A stretch of 5,277 nt of DNA, taken from contig NZ_JAQIVI010000577.1 of NCBI RefSeq assembly GCF_028618695.1, positions 1 through 5,277 on the forward strand, written 5' to 3'. Shown here one piece after another: positions 1 through 4,678 of this stretch; the stretch's first letter is position 1; every line of letters starts with the position of its first letter. A program made the translations under genes and the position numbers. The notes under the pieces are model-generated. The model worked only from the letters and a program-made list of their open reading frames with translations, had not been told where the DNA came from and did no database searches. This stretch comes from Natrinema soli. Lineage in GTDB: Archaea; Halobacteriota; Halobacteria; Halobacteriales; Natrialbaceae.

Positions 1-1072
1 CGTGGTCGGCCAGCGGCGCGACGTCGGCCGGTCGGGCCTCGCGCTCGATCGCGCTCTCGAGGCGGTCGACGATTGTCTCGCGCGCTTCGTCCTCGAGAGT
101 CTCGAGGGATTCGGTCTCGACCTGCAGGTCGCCGTGGTGGCGTTCGACTTCGCCCTCCAGTGCGACGACGTCCTCGAGTTCGACGTCGGGGTAGGCGCGA
201 ACGCCGGCTTCCTCGAACGCCGCACATTCGACGGTCCCGGTCTCGTCGCGCAGTTCGAAGACCGTCGGACCGCTGGTCTGGCGAACGCCGGTGATCTCGC
301 CCTCGAGGCGGACGACGCTGCCGACCTTGCTCTCGATGGACTCGATGGTCGTTCGCGTGAGCGCTGGCTCCGACTCGGACTCGGGTTCGGCATCGGCCAC
401 GTCGTCGGTCGACGGCGTCGATGCGGCGGCGGACTCCGTCGCGACGGAACCGCCACTCGTGACGGCGCTGGCCGCTTCCGCGGCCGCGGGTTGCCCGTCA
501 TCGACGGATTCCGTCTCCGGTTCCGATTCGGGCTCGGTGTCCTCGGGAGCCGCCTGCAACTCGCCCGCCTTCGCCGCTCGGCCGTCGGTGAGCTCCTGGT
601 CGCTCTCGTCAGCCGTCGCGGTGGACGACTCGTCGGTCGTTTCGGTTGTCGTCTCAGCGGACGACTCGTCGGCGTCGGTGTCGTCCTCGAACTCCTCGGG
701 ACGGTATTCGTCGTCAGCAGTCTCGATCAGTTTGCCGCGGAACTCGCGTTCGCGCTGGCGGATCGACCAGCCGAGGTCGACGTTGCCGTTGTCTCGGACG
801 TCGAGCACCTGGACGAAGACGTCGTCCCCTGGCTCCCAGTCGAGACTCTCGAGTCGTTGGTCGAGTTCGCTTCTGTGCAACAGGCCGGTGACGTGGTCTC
901 CGATGTCGACGAAGACACCGAAGTCGGCGTAGCCGTCGACGGTTCCCCGATAGTAGCGATCGGGGGTGAGCTGTGAGGCGGTCGTGCCGCGAAATTCGAA
1001 AACAGCATCCTCCTCGTGGCTCTGACAGATCTCGCCGTCAACGGGTGTGCCGCAGATGATACAGTTACCCAT
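1..1072 (-). CDS. Zinc-finger/S1/OB-fold protein, probably N-terminal half of a DHH (RecJ-like) phosphoesterase (partial)
   Basis: 357 residues are visible, running from an ATG at 1072 off the left edge without a stop. Domains in order: a small zinc-finger-like motif with C4, C7, C16 and H19 (CxxC-x8-CxxH); an S1 RNA-binding domain at about residues 40-104, with the typical core YADFGVFVDIGDHVTGLLHR; an Asp/Glu/Ser/Thr-rich linker at about 118-240, probably disordered; then an OB-fold at about 242-330 with the GEITGVRQTSG and FELRDETGTVECAAF strands. This order is known from haloarchaeal DHH-family phosphoesterases related to RecJ, single-strand-specific 5'-3' exonucleases of DNA repair and replication. 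The DHH catalytic motifs would lie further left and cannot be seen, so the nuclease assignment is inferred from architecture. The start is supported by a TATA-like element 28 bases upstream. A non-catalytic S1/OB ssDNA- or RNA-binding protein is the alternative. Confidence 0.82.
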   Translation of the reverse strand, partial: MGNCIICGTPVDGEICQSHEEDAVFEFRGTTASQLTPDRYYRGTVDGYADFGVFVDIGDHVTGLLHRSELDQRLESLDWEPGDDVFVQVLDVRDNGNVDLGWSIRQREREFRGKLIETADDEYRPEEFEDDTDADESSAETTTETTDESSTATADESDQELTDGRAAKAGELQAAPEDTEPESEPETESVDDGQPAAAEAASAVTSGGSVATESAAASTPSTDDVADAEPESESEPALTRTTIESIESKVGSVVRLEGEITGVRQTSGPTVFELRDETGTVECAAFEEAGVRAYPDVELEDVVALEGEVERHHGDLQVETESLETLEDEARETIVDRLESAIEREARPADVAPLADH

Positions 1073-1096
1073 CTACACGAACCAAGCAGTTTCGCC

Positions 1097-1103
1097 CTAA
1101 AAC
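1097..1103 (-). promoter_or_regulatory. TATA-like element of the S1/OB-fold gene
   Basis: The minus strand reads GTTTTAG here, centred about 28 bases before the ATG at 1072. That is the distance expected for a leaderless or near-leaderless haloarchaeal transcript. It gives this gene its own promoter although a same-strand gene ends only 90 bases upstream. Confidence 0.55.
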
Positions 1104-1162
1104 GGTTGTCGGAATGCGTTCGCGACAGAAGTTGCGATCGCGACCGCGGTATCGGGCCGCCG

Positions 1163-1426
1163 TCAGTCGAAAACCGGAGACTCATCCTCGAGCGCCTCGA
1201 TATCGTCGACGATCTTCCGAACGTCCTCCGGGAACAGCGAGATCTGGATCTCGTTGTCGTCCTCGTCCTCGAAGACGAGCTTGACGCGCTTGTCGCCGAA
1301 CTCCCTGGCCTCGGCGTCGTCCACGTCGAACAGCTTGACCGTCGCCGCCTTGTTGTTCGGGCCGACGTTCTTGATCGCGCCGTCGTTCAGCTCTACCATG
1401 AACTCCTCGAGCGTGAGTGCGAGCAT
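1163..1426 (-). CDS. Small acidic protein of unknown function (87 aa)
   Basis: I do not recognise this family. The 87-residue protein has 25 Asp/Glu against 9 Lys/Arg, normal for a soluble haloarchaeal cytoplasmic protein. It shows no signal peptide, membrane segment, Cys or His. The N-terminal part (about 1-33) contains MVELNDGAIKNVGPNNKAA and looks like alternating beta strands. Residues 46-65 (KRVKLVFEDEDDNEIQISLF) form a likely beta hairpin. Residues 66-82 (PEDVRKIVDDIEALEDE) form a likely C-terminal helix. The ATG at 1426 is preferred because a strong TATA-like box sits 25 bases upstream; the frame stays open to an ATG at 1507, but that would put the box inside the coding region. An internal ATG at 1399 is less well placed. 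The S1/OB-fold gene follows on the same strand after 90 bases with its own TATA element, so co-transcription is possible but not required. Confidence 0.85.
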   Translation of the reverse strand: MLALTLEEFMVELNDGAIKNVGPNNKAATVKLFDVDDAEAREFGDKRVKLVFEDEDDNEIQISLFPEDVRKIVDDIEALEDESPVFD

Positions 1427-1447
1427 GGGTGGGGTACGGGCCGGGGG

Positions 1448-1454
1448 TAAAAAA
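1448..1454 (-). promoter_or_regulatory. TATA box of the small acidic protein gene
   Basis: The minus strand reads TTTTTTA, the only A/T-rich run in a GC-rich stretch, centred 25 bases before the ATG at 1426. The spacing suits a leaderless transcript, and this element decides the start codon. Confidence 0.65.
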
Positions 1455-1634
1455 CGACACGGCATTGCCGCAGTGGAGTGCTGCCGGAATGGTGCCGTAG
1501 CGTCCACAGTGGTCGGTGGCCACTGATCGTCGCGGACCGCCTGGAAATCGCAGCGGAACCGTCGACCGTGGTGGAAGACGATCTATCGGAACGCGATCCC
1601 AGACCGCATGCGTGGTGTGTCAATTCGCGTGCGG

Positions 1635-1683
1635 CTTTTTATCGTTTCGGGAACGGACGTATAAACGTTGATGATCGTATACG
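1635..1683 (+). promoter_or_regulatory. Two extra TATA-like motifs and an inverted repeat, role unknown
   Basis: CTTTTTTATC (about 1635-1643) and TATAAA (1660-1665) resemble haloarchaeal TATA elements but lie 160-210 bases before the nearest recognised start. CGTATA at 1658-1663 is mirrored by TATACG at 1678-1683 with 14 bases between. They could belong to a distal hydrolase promoter, a small RNA, an operator or nothing. Confidence 0.3.
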
Positions 1684-1811
1684 CTCGCTGCGGGCGGTCA
1701 GCAAGTCATTGACGGTCGTCTCCCCGAACCGGGAATCGGCCTCCGGGACGGGAATCGATCGACCGATCGCGGATCGAGCCACGACGGTTACGCATCGTCC
1801 GCCTCGCCCAC

Positions 1812-1818
1812 TTTTAAG
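1812..1818 (+). promoter_or_regulatory. TATA box of the metallo-hydrolase gene
   Basis: TTTTAAG is centred about 32 bases before the ATG at 1847. This predicts a very short 5' leader and supports that ATG over in-frame upstream starts. Confidence 0.6.
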
Positions 1819-1846
1819 TCGTCATCGGACGAACGGCTCGAGTGGT

Positions 1847-2575
1847 ATGGAACTCACATGGCACGGCCACTCGACGTGGCACGTCACCGTTGGAGAAACG
1901 ACGCTACTGATCGATCCCTTCTTCGACAACCCGAAGACGGATCTCGAGCCGGCCGACGTCGAGACGCCGGATTACGTGCTGTTGACGCACGGCCACGCGG
2001 ATCACATCGCCCACGCCGGCGAGTTTTCGGATGCGACGCTGGTCGCTACGCCGGAACTGGTCTCCTACTGCGAGGCGGAGTTCGGCTTCGAGGACGCGGT
2101 CGGCGGGATGGGCATGAACCTCGGCGGCACCGTCGAATGTGGCGACGCCTCCGTCACGATGGTTCGCGCCGACCACACGAACGGGATCATGACCGAGAAC
2201 GACGCGAGCGGCGGGATGCCCGCCGGCTTCGTCGTTTCGGATACGAAGCCCACGCAGGTCAGCGACGAAGAGTCGACGACGTTCTACCACGCCGGCGATA
2301 CCAGCCTCATGACCGAGATGCGCGAGGTCGTCGGCCCGTACCTCGAACCCGACGCCGCCGCGGTGCCGATCGGCGACCACTTCACCATGGGACCCTGGCA
2401 GGCCGCCGTCGCCGTCAACTGGCTCGACGTCGATCACGCCTTCCCACAACACTACGACACCTTCCCGCCGATCGAGCAGGATCCCGAGGAGTTCGCCAGC
2501 GAAGTCAAAGCCACCGGCAGCGACGCCGAAGTCCACGCCCTCGAGGCCGACGAACCGTTCGAACTCGGGCCCTGA
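1847..2575 (+). CDS. UPF0173-type metal-dependent hydrolase (metallo-beta-lactamase fold)
   Basis: The 242-residue protein has the length expected for the UPF0173/YtkL-like branch of the metallo-beta-lactamase superfamily. The N-terminus ([12 protein letters not shown], then [10 protein letters not shown] at 20-29) is typical. Metal-site residues are complete: THGHADH at 47-53 (H48, H50, D52, H53), H110 in RADHTNG, D151 in YHAGDTS, and H202 in [10 protein letters not shown]. These should bind two metal ions, usually zinc in this superfamily. The Gly/Met-rich GGMGMNLGG at 86-94 and the GDHFTMGP segment at 176-183 are also family-like. No signal peptide is present, so it should act in the cytoplasm. 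The family's physiological substrate is not established, so I give only hydrolase. The start at 1847 matches the family N-terminus and follows a TATA box by 32 bases; the frame stays open upstream to 1478, but that sequence is Arg/Ser-rich. Confidence 0.94.
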   Translation: MELTWHGHSTWHVTVGETTLLIDPFFDNPKTDLEPADVETPDYVLLTHGHADHIAHAGEFSDATLVATPELVSYCEAEFGFEDAVGGMGMNLGGTVECGDASVTMVRADHTNGIMTENDASGGMPAGFVVSDTKPTQVSDEESTTFYHAGDTSLMTEMREVVGPYLEPDAAAVPIGDHFTMGPWQAAVAVNWLDVDHAFPQHYDTFPPIEQDPEEFASEVKATGSDAEVHALEADEPFELGP

Positions 2576-2628
2576 TCGGGCGGCTACGACCGATCGAACG
2601 GTCCGATAGTCGGGAGGGAAACCGCACC

Positions 2629-2743
2629 GTCGACCGCTCGCCGGCAGTTCCGTCGACCGATGGCCGCCAGTTCTGTCAATCGCTCGCCTTCGGTTCCGTC
2701 AACCGATGGCCGCCGGTCTCGTCAGCCGGCCGGATCGTCGCGC
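2629..2743. repeat. 23-bp imperfect tandem repeat, four units plus a degenerate fifth
   Basis: Units start at 2629, 2652, 2675, 2698 and, degenerately, 2721. Each of the first four begins GTC(G/A)A(C/T)CG, has a GCC near its middle, and ends in GTTC(C/T) or, in unit four, GTCTC. Units 1 and 2 match at 19 of 23 positions. Units alternate (1 like 3, 2 like 4), giving a 46-bp higher-order repeat with 36 of 46 identical bases. The array lies between the hydrolase stop and the OsmC TATA element at 2754. Confidence 0.75.
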
Positions 2744-2753
2744 CCGCGAGAAC

Positions 2754-2760
2754 AATATTT
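2754..2760 (+). promoter_or_regulatory. TATA box of the OsmC-family gene
   Basis: AATATTT is a clear A/T island in GC-rich DNA, centred about 34 bases before the ATG at 2791. This implies a short leader of several bases. It lies 34 bases beyond the fourth unit of the 23-bp repeat. Confidence 0.6.
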
Positions 2761-2790
2761 ACAGCGCCGCCCGTGGACGACCCGAGTGCC

Positions 2791-3186
2791 ATGGCGAAAC
2801 AGGTCACCACCGTCTCCGACGAAGGGTACAGCGCCACGAACGAGATCCGCGACTTCGAGACCGCGATCGACGCCAACGGCGAGGACGCTCCCGACACGCT
2901 CGAGGCACTGTTGGCGGCCTACGGCTCCTGTTACGTGCCGGCGCTGCGCGTCGGCGGCCAACAGCGCGGGGCCGACGACCTCGGACGGATCGAGATCGAC
3001 ACGACCGGGGAACTCAACGACGACGACAAACTCGAGTCTATTCAGTTCGACATCAGCGTGGAGGCCGACGTCGACGACGACACCGGCGAGGAGATCATCG
3101 AGCGCGCCTTCGAACTCTGCAAGGTCCACGACGCGCTGAAGGATAGCCTGCACGCCGACACGAGCTTCGAGGGGAGCGCGTTCTGA
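2791..3186 (+). CDS. OsmC family protein
   Basis: The 131-residue protein has the normal length and order of a small OsmC/Ohr-superfamily domain. An N-terminal beta region is followed by the helix with the first conserved cysteine (LEALLAAYGSCYVPALR, C47), a strand region near 64-95 (IEIDTTGEL, FDISVEAD), and the second cysteine in FELCKVHDALKDS (C110). In characterised members the two cysteines form the active site that reduces organic hydroperoxides; other members act on different thiol chemistry. Peroxidase activity is therefore likely but inferred. It should be cytoplasmic, as no signal peptide is seen. The ATG at 2791 gives a family-like N-terminus and follows a TATA box; longer frames reading into it from upstream are Arg-rich. 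After the TGA the frame stays open for 80 more codons, which is unusual but lies outside the normal family end. Confidence 0.93.
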   Translation: MAKQVTTVSDEGYSATNEIRDFETAIDANGEDAPDTLEALLAAYGSCYVPALRVGGQQRGADDLGRIEIDTTGELNDDDKLESIQFDISVEADVDDDTGEEIIERAFELCKVHDALKDSLHADTSFEGSAF

Positions 3187-3215
3187 GATCGGCCGCGAAT
3201 CCCTCGACCCACAGC

Positions 3216-3240
3216 ACTCGCGGGACGCGTTCCGAGTTTT
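3216..3240 (+). terminator. Possible weak terminator after the OsmC-family gene
   Basis: ACTCG (3216-3220) pairs with CGAGT (3233-3237) across a 12-base loop, ending in TTTT (3237-3240), about 30-54 bases after the OsmC stop. The stem is only 5 bp. Archaeal termination mainly needs a U-run, so the short T run may matter more than the stem. Confidence 0.3.
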
Positions 3241-3384
3241 GATGGCGTCGGGGCAGCCTACGACTCCGGCGTCCCGACGATCGCACCCTGCGACAGCTCT
3301 CTCGAGGCGATCGAGGAGTGCGGCGCCAACGCTACGAGGTTGGTTCGGACGACACCCTCCCGCTCGAGATCCGCCGGCCATCGG

Positions 3385-3391
3385 TTCAAGT
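3385..3391 (+). promoter_or_regulatory. Weak TATA-like motif before the DUF3006-type gene
   Basis: TTCAAGT is centred about 34 bases before the ATG at 3422. It is a poor TATA match, but a related TTCAAGA sits 27 bases before the carbonic anhydrase-like start in this window. No better candidate is visible nearby. Confidence 0.3.
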
Positions 3392-3421
3392 CACTGGCGC
3401 ACCGACGATGGATGAGACGAC

Positions 3422-3703
3422 ATGCGTGAAACCCACACTGCGGTCCTCGACCGTATCGTCGACGGGGCGACGGCAGTGCTCCTGCTCGAGGACGACGGGA
3501 CCGTCGTCGACGAACTCACGATCGCCGTCGAGGAACTGCCCGATGACGGCCGGCACGAGGGAGCAGTCTTCGACGCAACCGTGGACCGTGACGCGAGGAA
3601 ATTGCTCGAGGCGACGTACCGCGAGGAGGTCGAACGGGATCGACGGGAATCGGCGCGGGATCGGTTCGATCGGCTCTCCGAGCGATTATCTGACGAGGAG
3701 TGA
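3422..3703 (+). CDS. DUF3006-type small protein
   Basis: The 93-residue protein matches the pattern I recall for DUF3006. It opens with a strand containing LDRIVDG (9-15), then AVLLLEDDG (18-26), a central IAVEELPDD (34-42) with the conserved ELP-type turn, and a HEGAVFDATVD strand (45-55). The remainder (56-93) is a highly charged predicted helix rich in Arg and Glu, ending LSERLSDEE. The domain has no known biochemical function. In bacteria DUF3006 genes often sit near secreted or competence-type metallo-beta-lactamase genes. Here a metallo-beta-lactamase-fold gene lies about 850 bases upstream, separated by the OsmC gene, so that link is weak. No signal peptide or membrane segment is seen. 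The ATG at 3422 gives the whole domain and no alternative start fits better. Promoter evidence is weak. Confidence 0.85.
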   Translation: MRETHTAVLDRIVDGATAVLLLEDDGTVVDELTIAVEELPDDGRHEGAVFDATVDRDARKLLEATYREEVERDRRESARDRFDRLSERLSDEE

Positions 3704-3754
3704 GGACGGCGGGAACAGGCGTCGGGAGCGTGCGTGGGGAATCGAAAGGGGATA

Positions 3755-3774
3755 CCGAACTGTGGGTGGTTCGG
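3755..3774 (+). repeat. Perfect 6-bp inverted repeat (hairpin)
   Basis: CCGAAC (3755-3760) and GTTCGG (3769-3774) flank an 8-base loop, 51 bases after the DUF3006-type stop. No T run follows directly, so a terminator role is doubtful. Confidence 0.45.
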
Positions 3775-3799
3775 GGGGATGACTTGGCGTCACGATGCA

Positions 3800-3844
3800 A
3801 TCCGAACGGATAGTGCCGTGCCGCCACGTATCCGATTTTACGGA
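3800..3844 (+). repeat. Alternating inverted repeats ATCCG/CGGAT with T-rich tail
   Basis: ATCCG occurs at 3800-3804 and 3830-3834, CGGAT at 3807-3811 and CGGA at 3841-3844. The best hairpin pairs CGGATAGTG (3807-3815) with CAC-G-TATCCG (3825-3834), nine pairs with one bulged G and a 9-base loop, followed by ATTTTA. Arms 3800-3804/3807-3811 form a 12-base palindrome, and 3831-3834 can instead pair with 3841-3844. It could be a terminator, a structured RNA or an operator. Confidence 0.45.
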
Positions 3845-4020
3845 CTGCGTATTAGCCGTGGTGCCAATGTGTGTCGGTACTGTATTCAACTGTGTTTTCG
3901 ACAACAGGATAGTCAGTCATATCGAATGATCTGAGACGTCGCCGCCGGGGCGTTGGCACGATCGCACGGCCGTCCAACTCGCGATCGTCCCCCGCACGAC
4001 TGACCGCCTCTCAATCGCTT

Positions 4021-4050
4021 ACTGCACGATCGCCCACTCCACGATCGCTC
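4021..4050. repeat. 15-bp direct repeat, two copies
   Basis: The units 4021-4035 and 4036-4050 match at 13 of 15 positions and share CACGATCGC. That 9-mer also occurs at 3957-3965. The pair ends about 33 bases before the TATA-like motif of the carbonic anhydrase-like gene. Confidence 0.5.
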
Positions 4051-4083
4051 ACCCCACCACGGCCGTCGGACCGGATGGGTACC

Positions 4084-4090
4084 TTCAAGA
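4084..4090 (+). promoter_or_regulatory. TATA-like motif of the carbonic anhydrase-like gene
   Basis: TTCAAGA is centred 27 bases before the ATG at 4114. It is weak in sequence but well placed for a leaderless transcript, and it lies inside the longer frame that would start at 4075. It therefore favours the 4114 start. Confidence 0.4.
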
Positions 4091-4113
4091 CGGTTCTCGA
4101 GACAGGAACGGAC

Positions 4114-4617
4114 ATGCTACGATCGTTCGACGGGACGGAGCCGCAGGTCGCCGACTCCGCGTACGTCGACGAGGCCGCGGTCGTCATCGGCGACGTCATT
4201 ATCGAAGACGAGGCCAGCGTCTGGCCGAACGTCACCCTCCGCGGCGATCACGGGACGATCGTCGTCGGCGAGGGAGCCAACGTCCAGGACAACGCCGTCC
4301 TCCACGAGACGGCCGAACTCGAGCCCTACTCGACGGTCGGTCACAGCGCCATCGTTCACGACGCGACCGTCGCCGAACGCGCGCTGGTCGGGATGAACGC
4401 AGTGGTCCTCGACGGCGCTCGCGTCGGCGAGGGGGCGGTCATCGCCGCCGGAAGCGTCGTCACCGAAGACGCCGAGGTTCCGCCGTCGACGCTCGTCGCC
4501 GGCGCGCCCGCGGAACCGAAGACCGAGATCGACGATTCGGGACTCGAGGCGACGGCCGACCGGTACGTCGAACTCTCGAGAAAACACGCGGAGACGTCCC
4601 AACGACTCGACTACTGA
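4114..4617 (+). CDS. Gamma-class carbonic anhydrase-like protein (left-handed beta-helix)
   Basis: The 167-residue protein is built of hexapeptide-type repeats from about residue 12 to 132 (for example VVIGDVIIEDEASVWPNV, ALVGMNAVVLDGARVGEGAV), ending in a C-terminal helix (about 143-164). This is the trimeric beta-helix of gamma carbonic anhydrases and relatives. The three zinc-ligand histidines of the class are present: H64 (NAVLHE), H77 (VGHSA) and H82 (IVHD). R43 and D45 (LRGD) and Q58 (NVQDN) match other conserved active-site positions. It lacks the long acidic loop of the Methanosarcina Cam type, so it resembles the shorter CamH-like group, in which activity is not always shown. Reversible CO2 hydration is likely but inferred; a non-catalytic member is the alternative. 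The ATG at 4114 is chosen over 4075 from the family-like N-terminus (MLRSFDG) and TATA spacing. It converges with the amidohydrolase gene 48 bases downstream. Confidence 0.9.
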   Translation: MLRSFDGTEPQVADSAYVDEAAVVIGDVIIEDEASVWPNVTLRGDHGTIVVGEGANVQDNAVLHETAELEPYSTVGHSAIVHDATVAERALVGMNAVVLDGARVGEGAVIAAGSVVTEDAEVPPSTLVAGAPAEPKTEIDDSGLEATADRYVELSRKHAETSQRLDY

Positions 4618-4624
4618 CGCGGTC

Positions 4625-4642
4625 AGCTCAACCGAGTTGGCT
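4625..4642. terminator. Small hairpin between convergent genes, possible bidirectional terminator
   Basis: AGC-T-CAAC (4625-4632) pairs with GTTGGCT (4636-4642) around a CGA loop: seven pairs with one bulged T. It lies in the 48-base gap between convergent stops. There is no T run, so the role is only suggested by position. Confidence 0.3.
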
Positions 4643-4648
4643 GGTGCT

Positions 4649-4678
4649 CTCGTCGTCACTCGTCGTCACTCGTCGTCA
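4649..4678. repeat. 10-bp perfect tandem repeat, three copies, spanning a stop codon
   Basis: CTCGTCGTCA occurs at 4649-4658, 4659-4668 and 4669-4678 without mismatch. On the coding strand the unit is TGACGACGAG. The copy at 4669-4678 encodes the final Asp-Asp-Glu of the amidohydrolase, and the middle copy supplies its TGA stop. Confidence 0.85.

Larger units (their letters stand above)
1427..1846. other. Gene-free interval between divergent genes
   Basis: These 420 bases separate two divergently read genes. Open frames here, including the in-frame upstream extension of the hydrolase frame from 1478, give Arg/Ser-rich translations unlike the acidic neighbours, so I do not call them genes. 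The interval holds the two gene promoters, a 6-bp hairpin at 1507-1525 (CAGTGG/CCACTG around 7 bases), extra plus-strand TATA-like motifs at 1635-1642 and 1660-1665, and an inverted repeat at 1658-1683. Confidence 0.7.
3704..4113. other. Gene-free interval with interleaved inverted repeats
   Basis: No convincing gene is found in these 410 bases. The longest frames, plus 3734-3934 and minus 3686-3904, lack the acidic composition and GC-rich third positions of the neighbours. The stretch from about 3830 to 3930 is noticeably richer in A and T than the surroundings. The interval holds hairpins at 3755-3774 and 3807-3834, short direct repeats near 3957-4050, and the presumed promoter of the next gene. 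Confidence 0.65.

Noticed and set aside
2..976. Long plus-strand open frame (324 codons) opposite the S1/OB-fold gene
   Set aside because: It is antisense to a gene with recognisable zinc-finger, S1 and OB-fold domains, in the same codon register. Its translation has no recognisable domain and is a composition artefact.
1478..1846. In-frame upstream extension of the metallo-hydrolase
   Set aside because: The extra residues are Arg/Ser-rich and unlike the family, and a TATA box at 1812-1818 with the family-like MELTWHGHS start places the true start at 1847.
1904..2536. Minus-strand 210-codon frame opposite the hydrolase
   Set aside because: It is antisense to a complete hydrolase with all metal ligands; the frame is open because of the biased codons on the other strand.
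2629..2743. CRISPR array interpretation of the 23-bp repeats
   Set aside because: The units are directly contiguous with no spacers, imperfect, and no cas gene is present.
1858..3186. Fusion-like plus frame of 442 codons joining the hydrolase region to OsmC
   Set aside because: Upstream of 2791 it is an Arg-rich out-of-frame reading of the hydrolase and of the tandem-repeat region; only the OsmC part is real.
3381..3398. GGTTCAAGTC resembling a tRNA T-loop
   Set aside because: The flanking bases do not form a 5-bp T-stem, and no acceptor, D or anticodon arm can be built upstream.
3734..3934. Plus-strand 66-codon frame with Cys-rich end (CRYCIQLC)
   Set aside because: It lacks acidic composition and GC-rich third positions, has no promoter at the right distance, and overlaps the inverted-repeat cluster.
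4075..4113. Longer start for the carbonic anhydrase-like gene
   Set aside because: The 13 extra residues are not family-like and contain the TATA-like motif that fits the start at 4114.
4117..4659. Minus-strand 180-codon frame opposite the carbonic anhydrase-like gene
   Set aside because: It is a shadow of a gene with clear hexapeptide repeats and zinc ligands, and its translation is Arg/Asp-rich without any motif.
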